From Platerodrilus igneus (Eukaryota > Arthropoda > Insecta > Coleoptera > Lycidae): a stretch of 64,000 bases of DNA. Position numbers and translations under genes: made by a program. Below are positions 1-9,708 of the stretch, in pieces. The stretch's first letter is position 1; each line of letters opens with the position of its first letter. The notes beneath the pieces were generated by a model. The model worked only from the letters and a program-made list of their open reading frames with translations. It was not told the DNA's origin and did not search any database. The DNA lies in NCBI GenBank assembly GCA_036346225.1, contig JARFIW010001458.1:4030001-4094000 (forward strand), in the 5' to 3' direction.

Positions 1-637
1 CACTATTAGGGAGATAGCCTTCTTTTTGTTGCACCAACCGTTGGCTATTGCAGCAGCTTCAAATTGTTTCAAATATGTGGGCCAAGGTGTTTTACCATCG
101 AAATGTGGGTGGTTTCACTTTAAATTTAGACGGAATTGACTCGCTTCTTTCCAGGGTTCTTATTTCTGGAATGTTCTGATTAACAACTTGGTTTGTTAAT
201 TCAAGTGGCCGCGTTCTTAGTGAAACCACTTGATCTTGCAGCCTCCTCATATCTTCTTTCATTTTTACCAATTTACTGTCCAATTTTTGCTTAGCTGTTT
301 TACCTGTTCAGTGACATCTTCTTTCAATGCAATGGAGCTTTCCATTAATCTTTGTTCTAACGTGGCCGTTTTTCATTCAACTCTTCCTCATTTTCATCGC
401 ATTTTCACTAAACGTTTCTATTTTCCTTAGCATTTTCAGTTAACCTTTGTAAGTCGATTCCAGTTCAACTGACCTCACTAAATTTTCACCGTTTAGTGTC
501 ACTTCCAGTTTAGCCGACCTCTCCTCCATTTTCTCAGCATTTTCGTTTAACTTTTCTTCTATACCCGATTTAAAATCCTTAAGGAAATTCATTAAATTTT
601 CTGCCTCCATCTTATTTTGACTCCTTGTAACTGGCAT
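1..637 (-). pseudogene. Ty3/Gypsy Gag, 5' part, frameshifted and cut by window edge
   Basis: The reading frame opens at an ATG at 637 (MPVTRSQNKM) and runs leftward. The N-terminal part is rich in Glu/Lys with heptad-like spacing (coiled-coil-like). A frame break near 440 leads to a second piece (283 to 92). Another break near 91 leads to a third frame containing PPTFDGKTPWPTYLKQFEAA-like residues, typical of the capsid region of insect Ty3/Gypsy Gag as I know it. The gene continues past position 1. Gag would form the retrotransposon's cytoplasmic particle. A primer-binding site and LTR lie immediately upstream (to the right), which fits the 5' end of an element. Confidence 0.7.
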
Positions 638-700
638 ATATATAAACTACTTAAATGTCTTTAGACTGTGTGCTTTCTTTAAATTAATCACTATATACCC

Positions 701-718
701 CACAAATGCCTGACACCA
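701..718 (-). promoter_or_regulatory. primer-binding site of the left-edge Ty3 element
   Basis: On the minus strand the 18 bases start TGGTGTCAGGCATTTGTG, directly after an LTR-like end ...GTTACAC. A PBS starts with TGG because it pairs with the CCA end of a tRNA. TGGTGTCAG resembles the tRNA-Leu-type PBS of several insect Ty3 elements (from memory). The position between LTR and gag ATG supports the call. Confidence 0.5.
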
Positions 719-719
719 G

Positions 720-1240
720 TGTAACGCGCTACTACTACCGCGTTTCTTTAATTTAAAACAAGTAATAATAATGGTCTTTATTACTCACTGTTCACAAGTC
801 TAATTAACAGTATATGCCTTATTTATAGATGTTTTCAGTCCACTTAACAATGAAGCACTATTACACTAATGAATTTACAAGCACTAATATCTTCTTAAAT
901 TAACTTCTTTACCCTAGGTCCAATAACCACACTAACACAACTATTTGTTTATACACTTCTATTTATTTATGTATACTGCAAGCTGCATGCACGTTAGACA
1001 CAGCATATCATTTATGTATATATTCTAAAACTCAACTACGTTTACTTTACAACGATATAATTTATATTAGACATTCAAGAATAGACTAACTCTTACATTC
1101 ATAAGCGGCCTTATATATACCCTGCATTAAGATATGACTCATTATCTAGAACTTTGTAGAAGGATTCTCGAATGCTGAAGAATACGCTGTGCCCCGGGCG
1201 TTTGTATGTTTGACGGGTTGCCTAATAGTGGATAGCAACA
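720..1240 (-). repeat. candidate 5' LTR of the left-edge Ty3 element
   Basis: On the plus strand the segment begins TGTAACGCG at 720, next to the PBS, and a plausible far end is ...GATAGCAACA at 1240, giving TGT...ACA termini. A TATA-like box (GGTATATATAAGG on the minus strand) lies near 1110-1122. The second LTR is outside the window, so the right boundary is a guess; it could extend to about 1450. Confidence 0.45.
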
Positions 1241-1859
1241 GTATTATAGAGCATTATGCTAATAACAATAAGTGGATCAAATTAACGTTTGGCGCATGTA
1301 CTGCGTCGTGTTAAAAAACTGAAATTCAACTTCTCTTCTGCCAAACTTTATATTTCCCTGTTGTTGGGAGAATCTTGTCAACATCGTAAACTATCGATCC
1401 GTCTGCTGATCCCTTCGCAAGCATGGTAGGGTGTTGCATAGCAACAGTTGGAGGTCGTCCGTTGTAATTTTTGATTTCAATCAAGTTAAGAGTAAAACTT
1501 AGTGGAATCCAATTTTATCGAATGCAAATGAGAAAATACGTTGGTGAATCTAAAACTGTTTAATTCAACATTTTAAATAAATAAGTATGTTTTTTCAAAG
1601 TACAGCGCCTTTACGGTAAGTGTATTATCATCAGTTAGAAATTGAACTAACATTGAGGTATGTGTGAAAACATCGGTTTTATTAAATACCCGTCTTATGA
1701 GCAATTATAGGAAAGCAGCATATTTATTACAAGACATTATAAACGTAATATGAAATGTGTTAATTGACTATGTATGGAATTTTTACTAAAATGGCGTAAA
1801 TGGTGTTGAATATAGTGCCAGGGTAATTCAAGATTTGTATTTTCAGGATTTTTCCATTG
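1241..1859. other. no recognisable feature
   Basis: AT-rich sequence with no convincing coding frame or repeat boundary. Part may belong to the LTR on its left. Confidence 0.5.
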
Positions 1860-2335
1860 CGTTAGGATTTTACTCGTATCATCATCATCAGGTCTTCAGT
1901 CCTGGAACTGGTTAGACGCGTACGATCATTGTTTCCTATTCTGAACTCACCTACACATTTCCCTGAAGTTTGCACAGTCTGCATCTATCACTATCTGATC
2001 TAGGTCTACATCTACCTCTTTTTTCCTATCTCGACTTGTAAAATATCTCATACCATTCACAAAAATGTCTTAGAACGTATTCTGCCCTTCTATGTTTCCT
2101 ATTTCTTTTCCACAGATATCCTTCTTCCCCTACTATTTCTATAACCTATTTGTTATTAACTTTGTCTGTCCATGCTATCATCCTCATACATCTGACGCAT
2201 AGCATTCCAAAAGGCAGCTACCGTTTTTCTGTCTGCTTTTCCTACTGCCCGTATTTGATAAGCATACTGTGCTGTGCTTCACACATGTGCTTTTAACAAT
2301 TTTTTTCTTGTTTCTATGTTTGATGTCTTCATCAT
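1860..2335 (-). pseudogene. LINE 3' end (reverse transcriptase C-terminal tail), decayed
   Basis: Read on the minus strand the segment ends in CTGAAGACCTGATGATGATG, a short-repeat 3' terminus. Upstream are broken frames of the basic C-terminal tail common in insect endonuclease-reverse transcriptases (an R-R/K-R-G-R-P-R-like stretch followed by residues near 1980-2030). The same tail occurs in better-preserved form at 2890-3250 and on the plus strand near 45790-45955. It is an old 5'-truncated insertion. Confidence 0.55.
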
Positions 2336-2890
2336 AGGCTCTGTTTTTTCTTGTAAGATGCAGTTCGGTTCCCTTCTATTGTTCTACAATTATATACCCT
2401 ATTTCTCCGACATTTAGTGGTTGTGAAAGGGGATAAGCAGCCTGTGGCTGCCAAGTTCCCCAGCACTTGAACATTTACGGATTTAATATTTTTTCTAATA
2501 TATCGTTTCACACAGTCAACATTAGTTGTAGATATTTCACAAAAAACACCTGTAGTTTATAATAATCAACAGATTTATCTGTGCTTATTTTCCGTCTCAA
2601 AACTGGTTGGACATGTACCTGCACCTATTTACATTCTGAGCTAGCCTACACAGTTCCCTGAAGTTCTCACACAGCCTGTATACAGCTTGGTTCCCCTTCT
2701 ATTGTTTTCTAATTTTATGCCCTATTTCACAAAGATTCAGTGAAGGGGTTAGCAGTCTGTGGCTGCCACGATCCCCCAACATTATGACATTCGCCGAATA
2801 AATAGTTTTCTAGTAAATCCTTTCACACAGTTAACATTATTCGAGAATATTGCCCAACCAATACTTGTAGTGTCTTATAATAATCATCAT
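2335..2890. repeat. two diverged copies of a LINE-associated repeat
   Basis: Two segments, about 2345-2570 and 2670-2890, share the order: GGTTCCC(C)TTCTATTGTT, ...CAGTGAAGGGGTTAGCAG-like, TGTGGCTGCCA, then TTTCACACAGT(C/T)AACATT. The reverse complement of the same block (CAGGCTGCTTAACCCC) is at 45345-45455, again next to a LINE tail, so the block belongs to the same composite family. The stretch 2580-2670 between them also resembles the LINE 3' tail. Confidence 0.5.
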
Positions 2891-5040
2891 GCATAAGTAT
2901 AGTTACTTTTTTCGTCATTAATTTATTCATATTGGGACTGGTTGGATGCATACCTCCATTGATTTCTATTCTGAGCTAACCTTCACATTTCCCAGAAATT
3001 CCTACAGTCTACATCTTTCACTCTCTGTGCAGTAGTCTAACCTAGGTCTACCTCTACTTCTCTTGTTTTCTGTCTCTGCTTCTAATATATTCCGCACTAT
3101 TCCCTCATACAGTAGTATGTGGCCTATCATCCTACCTCTCCTATTTTTTACCGTTTTCCACGTAGTTCTTTCTTCCGCTACCATTTTCAGTACCTCTTCG
3201 TTCTTAACTTTGTCCATTATATCTTCATCATACGTCTGTAGCACCACATATCAAAGGCTTCTACCTTTTACTTGTCCGCTACTCCTACTGTCCAGGCTTC
3301 ACAGCCGTACAGTGTTGTGCTCCACATATATGTTTTAAGCAATATTTTCCTTGTTTCTATGTTTATTGTCTTTGAACACAGTAGTTCCTTTTTCTTGTTA
3401 AATGTAGCACAACCTTGTGCTAATCTTTGTATTATATCTTTTGCGCTTTTTCCATCTTGCGTTATTTGGCTTCCTAGATAGCAGAAATCCTTAATCTCTT
3501 GTAAGTTCTGGTTACATATTTGTATTCTTGTTTTTGATTTATTTTCCCTTCCTATGCATACTAGTATTTAGTTTTATTTTTGTTAATTTTCATACTGTAT
3601 CTCTCTGTTAGAACCGTTTCCATTTCATTAAGAGCAGCTTCTAACTCTTCCTTGCTAGATGCTAATACCGCTGTATCATCTGCAAATCTAAGCGTATCAA
3701 TTTTTTGTCCTTGCATAGTATTTTAAATGTCTTCCTGCATTTGACAGTATTCATTGCCTCTACAATGTACAAGTTAAAAATTAATGGGTATAGGGCACAT
3801 CCCTGTCTCACCCCTTACCTATTGTTTACTCCTCGTTCTTGCTCTATTTCTATTACTGCTGTTTGCTCTTTGTATAAGCTATGTACTATTTGTCTATCCC
3901 TATAACTCATTCTAATTTTTTTAAGTTTTTCGAACATTTTTTTCCACTTTACATTGTCGAATGTTTTTTCCAGATCTACAAACTCTATATACACGGTTTC
4001 CCCTTTTTCTATTGGTTTCTCCATTATCACTCTCAGAGCTAAAATAGCCTCCCGTGTTCCCCTGTTTCGCCTAAACCCAAATTGGTATTCTCCAAGTATT
4101 TCTTGGGCTCGTTTTTCCATTCGTCTTTGTACAATTCCAGTTAATATTTTTGATACGTGTGCTGTCAAAATTATTGTTCGAAAATTCTCACATCTATCCG
4201 CGCCTTTCTTTTTTGGTATAGTTATTATGATGTTACGTTTTAAATCTTTGGATATCTCGCCTGTCTCATTCATATAACTTACAAGTTGGAAAAGACGTTC
4301 TGTTACTGCTTGACCAGCGGCTTTTAGAGTTTCTGCTTGCACCTGATCTGTACCCGGCGCCTTATCATTTTTCAGACGCTTTAATGCTACTTCAAACTCA
4401 TATCTCAGTATAGGTATCCCAAGTCATCATTTTCAATTTCCGATTTTTGTTCTAATGTAGTTAGTTCCTCTACTGCATATAAATTCTCAATATTTTGTTG
4501 CCATCTACCCACTTTCTCAACATTTTCTATAATGACATTTCCTCCCGCGTTCCTTACATTTTTGCTATACGGTTCTATACCCCTAGATTTTATTTTAATT
4601 AGTTTATATGCTTTATCTGTGTTCCTACTTCCATATTAGTTTGTACCTCTTTGCACTTTTTATCAATCCATTGTTCTTTAGCTTTCCTGCATTTGCGAAA
4701 AATATCCCATTTTATGACTTTGTATTTCTGTTTTCCTGTTTCGTCTGATTTATTTTTGTATCTTCGCCTTTCTCCTATTAAATTCAGGATAATCTTTGTT
4801 AGCCATGGTTTCTTATTTTCTTTTTGTGTATACCCCAGAATATCTCTGGCCGCCATGTCTATGCTGGATTTAATGTTATTCCATTCTGTTTCTACTTCCT
4901 TAGTATCAGATATTGTCCCGATATCTTTCAGCAAATCAGTTGACTTTTTTTCGAATTTTTTTTAAATATCTTTATCTTTTAGGTTCTCTAAGTCAAAGTG
5001 TCTTTTTCCGTTTTTTTTTTCAAATTTTTAAATTTAAGTG
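2890..5040 (-). pseudogene. non-LTR retrotransposon (LINE) ORF2 remnant: linker, reverse transcriptase, C-terminal tail
   Basis: Reading right to left: 4934-4599 carries a basic linker (...KKPWLTKIILNLIGERRRYK...) that follows the endonuclease in this class. 4342-3815 carries the reverse transcriptase core with IIITIPKKKG, EYQFGFRRNRGTREAIL and the FVDLEKTFD motif-A region. Near 3705-3600 an intact-looking FADDTAVLASS gives the catalytic FADD box. 3247-3002 gives the tail (IGHIL...NKRSRGRPRLDY). Several frameshifts separate these pieces and the 5' endonuclease is absent, so this is a 5'-truncated dead copy. The protein family normally copies its own RNA at a nicked target site. I do not assign the clade (Jockey-, I- or RTE-like). 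Confidence 0.8.
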
Positions 5041-5234
5041 CAGCCTTCATGATTACGATGTAAATTACGATGTAAATTATATTATTCGCATTTTGTGGTA
5101 TCAGCAAGACAATTAAATTGCTGCTCTTTACAATACTGAATTCGTACGCCCAGTTCTATAAAATTTTGATCCAGTATTTCATAAAAAAAAAACTTTGTAT
5201 TTCACAGTAACTGCTTCATAAGACAAGCATATTA

Positions 5235-5445
5235 CGGCTTAAAATGTTAGGCGAGCATTTTTTACAAAAATTCGCCCCGCTCTGATGTAAGCCCGTGTGT
5301 GAGTATTGTTACGTACTTTAAAGATCCAGACTTTGCTTGAAATAGCAAGGGTTCAGCAAAATTCAAAACTTTCAAGTAGAAGAAATTCGGTTTTAGGTCA
5401 ATGTAGTACCTTCGGGTGGAGCATTAGAAAATCAAATGCGGCGGG
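5235..5445 (+). repeat. SINE body lacking its tRNA-like head
   Basis: The segment shares ordered blocks with the complete copy at 60048-60347: AAAATGTTAGGCGAGCATTTTT, CCCGTGTGTG, TTAAAGATC...ACTTTGCTTGAAA, CAAGGGTTC, and CAATGTAGTACCTTCGGGTGGA. The pol III head with boxes A and B is missing, so this copy is 5'-truncated or decayed. Confidence 0.75.
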
Positions 5446-6025
5446 GATAGATTTGTTTCTATCATTCTATTAGTTCTATCAAACAATACCTTGAAAAAGT
5501 CATCATTTAGCTTTTTATTAAAAACTTCGCGAGCTGTTTTTATTTGAGATATATAGACGTTGATGTTTAAAGATGTTTTTTCGAAAAACATAGAATAGAA
5601 TATCTATAAAAACTAAAACTATCATTAAATGTTAATGTCAAAAAAAATCTAAATTTAGAATCATTCAGGTCATTGAAAAACCTCGGACAAGTAGATTTGA
5701 TTTCTGTTTTGACTTTTCGGAACTTATTATAGATTTATACACATCTATCGATTATATTCAATCTTAAACAATTACCTCCACTAATTTAAACTTTGAAAAC
5801 AGTCAAGTTTGGGTTATAGTCGGTATAAATCTTACCGGTGTTTAGAGAAGATTGCTTTGATGAGTGATAGAAAAACATGAACTCCACTAGCACTGGCAAC
5901 AAGAACAAGATATTTATAAGTTTTTTCAAACATTTTGTTGTAACACAATATTGAAAACGTGTGCTAGGCAATGTAGAACTACGAATTGTGGGGTTTTCTC
6001 TTTGAACTTTTTTTTGAAAACGATT
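5446..6025. other. no recognisable feature
   Basis: AT-rich sequence outside the left inverted repeat. The minus-strand frame 6028-5786 has no family signal I recognise and overlaps the repeat boundary. Confidence 0.4.
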
Positions 6026-6270
6026 CAACTCTGCAATTTTAGATCACATGCATTTCTAATTTCAATTGCAAAAAATATAAAAGCATCTATTTGAAATGCA
6101 TTTCTAACTTTAATCGCAAAAAAATGAGAGCATCTATTCGAAATGTGCACTCAGATTAAAAGTCAAAAATTGTTTTACACCGTTCTGTAAACTGAGATTA
6201 CGTAGTTATTAAATCGGAAGTAATGTGAAATGAAACACACAATGTATTTTTCTTTATTGTAATTTATAAA

Positions 6271-6273
<3 letters not shown>

Positions 6274-6325
<52 letters not shown>
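6274..6325. repeat. (TA)n microsatellite inside left inverted repeat
   Basis: Uninterrupted alternating TA. The right arm has a shorter tract at about 39350-39385 at the matching position, so the tract has changed length since the arms diverged. Confidence 0.95.
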
Positions 6326-6327
<2 letters not shown>

Positions 6328-6394
6328 GTTATGTACCCTAGAATAAACATACTATAATTCACTTAAGTTCCCAAATATAAAGAACAGTTCTAAC

Positions 6395-6637
6395 TCACTC
6401 CAACTCTGAACGGTAAAAAAATATTGCATTATCAGTTCTATGAGGGCTGTCTTCTTTATCTTTGACGCGCGGTCGTTTCTGGTTGTTCTTCTGCTTCGTG
6501 TTCATTAAAAAAAGATTCAAATGAATATTAGACCAAGTAAATGCATTAGGAAAATTAAATCTATATATTAAGCTAACAAATACATACTCTGTATTGGTGT
6601 CATCAGGTCGTACGTTGCAATTGGTGGATATGCTCAC
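6395..6637 (-). CDS. small ORF of unknown function in the inverted repeat (left copy)
   Basis: An 80-codon frame whose counterpart at 39040-39282 (+) keeps its length and most residues; most differences are substitutions. The C-terminal half is Lys/Arg/Asn-rich (KRPRVK). A possible intron lies inside: in the right arm GTATGT follows ...CAGA near 39090 and a pyrimidine run ending TTTTTTTAG precedes the basic part near 39173, so the true product may be spliced and read in another frame. The function is unknown; similarity between arms may only reflect their shared origin. Confidence 0.35.
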   Translation of the reverse strand: MSISTNCNVRPDDTNTEYVFVSLIYRFNFPNAFTWSNIHLNLFLMNTKQKNNQKRPRVKDKEDSPHRTDNAIFFYRSELE

Positions 6638-7429
6638 GGCGTCAACGATTTTTTTCTCCAGTACTTAATTTGGATTGACTATAAACTACTCAATAATTTT
6701 AACCCAATCACTATCATTATTCTTTCCTGACAAGGATAATTAAAAAAAAAAAAAAGGTTTTTATTTTTTGATTTGTTCTATAGAACACACAACTACAACT
6801 TGGCAATAAAGATTGAACGATTATCACACACACACATATATTGAGTATATAAGGATATTAAACAACAAGAACAGCAAAAAATTCAACTCATGTAAGCAAG
6901 AATTTAATGCTAAGGTATTGTCTAGATAGCAATTGTAGAAATATGAAATCTATAGAAAATTTAATAAAGCCATTCATGTATAAATTTTTTTAATGCTGAC
7001 ATTTACAGAAAAATAAAAAGCGAGAAATTTAATGCTAACATCAGCAGAATAATAAATAAATCCACTTAGTCAGCATTAATGGAAGACCGGTCTGGCTTCG
7101 AAACGGTGCACGCGTATCTACCATATTTTAAAATTAAAGTTGTCAATTGCAAAACAAAAAAAATTAAATTTTACCTAGAAATCCTTTGAAATATTTCCTT
7201 TTTTTCAGTACAACTGAAAGAACTTGACTTTTATACATTTTTTTTATCGATATCATAGACTTTTTTTCTATACTGTTGGTAAAATCTACGTGAAGTATTT
7301 ATATTAAATAATAAACTGACCTGTTAGAAAAAATTAAAAATTTGCATTGTTTTCTGAAAAAAAATTGCATACTTTTTTTAGTACAACTGAAAGAACTTGA
7401 CTTTTATACATTTTTTTAATCGATATCAG

Positions 7430-7560
7430 ACTGTACAGAAACAGCAATGTTTAATAAGATCAGTCAAACATGATGTGTTTACTATTAAACAAAAACAAAA
7501 TTGTTCTTAATCCAAGTGATGATAAAAGAATTCTTAGTACCTCAACTACTGATACTAACT
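7430..7560 (+). pseudogene. fragment of DNA polymerase B C-terminus (Polinton type), left-arm copy
   Basis: Near-duplicate of 9205-9345: CAGAAACAGCAATGTTTAAT, then KIVLN and DDKR-I-L coding blocks. In the fuller copy this is the end of a protein-primed polymerase B. The fragment is present in reverse complement in the right arm (about 38125-38258), so it was part of the repeat before the arms separated. Confidence 0.55.
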
Positions 7561-7726
7561 ATTGCCTATTTTTGTAGTATTGATTACAAAAATTACATAC
7601 GACAGCGAGCACTGTGTTAAAAATTGTTTTCGTTGCAGAAAGTAACATCAATACCTGTCAATATTACTGTATTAGTCGATTAAGGCATGAGTTAATTTTT
7701 TACTACGTTTCTTTTTATTCGCTTAG

Positions 7727-7852
7727 GGCAATGCAGAGAAGAAGTTTAAATTGGCAACATTTTTTTATAATAAAATAAACCTCGATACAAAATCACATTC
7801 AGTTTTACTGAAAAGTAAATCGGAGGAGATTGCTAACTATACGGTGTTATAA
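7727..7852 (+). CDS. possible terminal exon of an unidentified gene (left arm)
   Basis: A splice-acceptor-like run (TTTCTTTTTATTCGCTTAG) ends at 7726. It is followed by a 41-codon open frame (NAEKKFKLATFFYNKINLDT...) ending with TAA at 7850-7852. The same coding block recurs at 8184-8324 after another acceptor-like run (TTATTCTATTTGCAG) and in reverse complement in the right arm near 37975-37850. I do not recognise the protein. Two acceptor-preceded versions of one coding block make exon duplication plausible. Confidence 0.35.
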   Translation, partial: GNAEKKFKLATFFYNKINLDTKSHSVLLKSKSEEIANYTVL

Positions 7853-8183
7853 TATTTTTATATATCTGTGTGAATAAACTCACAAAGCGCCAAATGAGTG
7901 GTTTGTCTAACTGATTTTTTCACTTAAAGCGATTGACATTCATTTCAAACAAGTATTTATTAGGGTCACATAAAAGACCAAAGGTTTTATCATATAAATA
8001 ACGTTGTGTAATTTAAATTTCATTACGTAGCATTCGTTGAATTTTAAAAAATTATTTTTATACCTCCATCATGAGTTAGTTTTACTACGTGCTATAATTA
8101 TGCTAAATAATGAAGAAATGAATTGCTTTAACAAAGTTTTATTGAAAATGTCATGCGTTGCACATTGCTTATTCTATTTGCAG

Positions 8184-8324
8184 GACGACATGAAACAAGA
8201 AAAACGCTTGGCAACATTTTTTTATAATAAAATAAACCTTAATACAAAATCACATTCAGTTTTACTGAAAAGGAAATATTTCACATTGATATTTTTGTAT
8301 AAATTAAAGTTATTTTTTCCCTAA
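8184..8324 (+). CDS. possible alternative/duplicated terminal exon
   Basis: Shares the block LATFFYNKINL(N/D)TKSHSVLLK with 7727-7852, then diverges into a hydrophobic tail and stops at 8322-8324. It is preceded by an acceptor-like TTTGCAG. It lies just inside the inner end of the left inverted repeat. Unknown function. Confidence 0.3.
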   Translation, partial: DDMKQEKRLATFFYNKINLNTKSHSVLLKRKYFTLIFLYKLKLFFP

Positions 8325-8850
8325 ATTTTTAGTTAAACAACCAAACGCATGAGTTTGATGCAGATTTTTTCTGGGATACTCAAATCTTTAAGAATTTTTT
8401 AATTGAAGCAACATTTTGGGAAAATTGTATCATTATTAAAATTTACTGAGATTAAATCCATCCCTTCCAATAAATTAAAAATGCACGACGTAATTATATT
8501 ATGATAAAACTGCAGAATGTTTTCAGAGTTGCCTTTAGTATGTAAATATGGAAAAATGCTTGCATGCGAATTGCTTTGGCGCGAGCAGCTGAATGAAAAA
8601 TGATGTGAGATTGTTGTTATTGGAAATTAAAATTCAGAATTAATTTTTCTGCTGATGAACGTGCTTTGTTAAGGCAAGATTTCGAATTTGCTTTATTTTT
8701 CTGAAAAATTGCAAATGTCTAATTTTATAGCTATTTTGCTTACATCAGAACATATTTATGTATAAAGTAATTTAGCTAGTGGCTGAAGTTCGTAGTGGTA
8801 TTTTAAATTAAACAGTGAAGTGTTACACTCGAAGGTAAATATAAACAATC
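8325..8850. other. Polinton-region spacer with no clear gene
   Basis: No gene seen. The stretch CAGAGTTGCC(T)TTAGTA near 8526 matches sequence just beyond the right arm's outer end (CAGAGTTGCCTTCAGTA near 39627), another sign of local rearrangement. Confidence 0.4.
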
Positions 8851-9345
8851 ATGATCCGCTTAAAGAGTGTGTTTAACGTTTGTTCCCGTTTCGGACTTTA
8901 TAGCTATTCACATTTTGATTCAGTATCACGATACAATTCCAATTGCATTAAAAGACAGAATATTAATTCTAAATATTTAATGTATTTTGATGTTAATAAT
9001 TTATATGGGGCTGCAATGTCTGAATATATTCCATATGGAGAATTAGAATTTTTTAGATGACACCATGCTAGAGTTTCTAGGGCTTAGATCTAAAATGTAC
9101 ACTTACAGGGTTCAGGATAGGATAATAAAAAAAGTCAAAGGGATCTTCCTTAGCAAGTATTAAGCAAATTTCTTTTGATGATTATAAGAATGCTTTGTTT
9201 TATAAACAGACTATACAGAAACAGCAATGTTTAATTAGATCAGTCAAAACATGATGTCTTTACTATTAAACAAAAACAAAATTGTTCTTAATCAAAGTGA
9301 TGATAAAAGAATTCTTAGTACTTCAACCATTGATACTAAAACCTT
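8851..9345 (+). pseudogene. protein-primed DNA polymerase B fragment (Polinton/Maverick), internally deleted
   Basis: The frame from ATG 8851 contains YLMYFDVNNLYGAAMSEYIP, the polymerase motif A region (D-x-x-N-L-Y-G) typical of Polinton polymerase B. It stops at 9058-9060. Downstream frames (9064-9345) resume with residues typical of the polymerase C-terminus: FLGLRSKMYTYRV, KKVKG, ISFDDYKNALF, then a DDKR-type end. The palm and thumb between the two parts are missing, so this copy could not replicate the element. In intact Polintons the enzyme is over 1000 residues. The N-terminal part of a polymerase B lies on the minus strand at 36416-36835. Confidence 0.75.
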
Positions 9346-9554
9346 GGGGGTATAACTATACACTCAGAAATGACTTGTAAAGCATCAACCACTGGCTCAA
9401 ATAAAGAATGCAATTTATTTTATCTCGATTAACATATAATATTTTTTAGTTATAAAAACTTCAGTGTTATGTTTATACCTGCACAAGTACGCAGTTTTTG
9501 TTTTGGATTTATCTAAAATAGGATACCTTTCAATCTACCCGAGTTGAACTATAT

Positions 9555-9708
9555 TAGCATAAATGTATTGTAGAGAAAATAGTAGTAGTAACCGTTCTGT
9601 TTAAAAAATCCAGTTTGTTATTGTTTAAAGATGTGTTAGCATAAGGTTGATGAGTATGTTTTTCAATATTAACAATTGCATTGTCGAAGTAAACTTTTTC
9701 ACGCACGT
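9555..9708 (-). pseudogene. possible start of a Polinton-associated protein gene, truncated by Ty3 insertion
   Basis: A minus-strand frame of about 47 codons reads FDNAIVNIEKHTHQPYANTS before stopping. The pattern 'D-N-A-I-V ... H-x-x-P-Y' recalls the N-terminus of an uncharacterised, possibly structural, protein I associate with insect Polinton-like clusters. The Ty3 LTR begins at 9709, so any upstream part would lie beyond 28228. Short and uncertain. Confidence 0.25.
9705..9708. repeat. 4-bp flanking duplication (left) of the Ty3 array
   Basis: ACGT precedes the first LTR and ACGT (28229-28232) follows the third. Ty3 integrases make 4-6-bp duplications. The motif is short and palindromic, so alone it is weak, but it fits the TG...CA LTR ends. 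Confidence 0.6.

Larger units (their letters stand above)
6026..8175 (+). repeat. left arm of about 2.1-kb inverted repeat (Polinton-like TIR)
   Basis: The arm is the reverse complement of 37508-39633, with small differences. It starts CAACTCTGCAATTTTAG at 6026, matching the end of the right arm (...GCAGAGTTG at 39633). The inner limit is near GTTGCACATTGC at 8170. Long terminal inverted repeats are usual for Polinton/Maverick elements, and polymerase B and integrase fragments lie between the arms. I saw no 6-bp target duplication at the outer edges. The arm contains a (TA)n tract, a minus-strand ORF and a polymerase-tail fragment, annotated separately. Confidence 0.7.

Noticed and set aside
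3063..4965. Several plus-strand ORFs of 66-107 codons
   Set aside because: All are antisense to the LINE reverse transcriptase on the minus strand.
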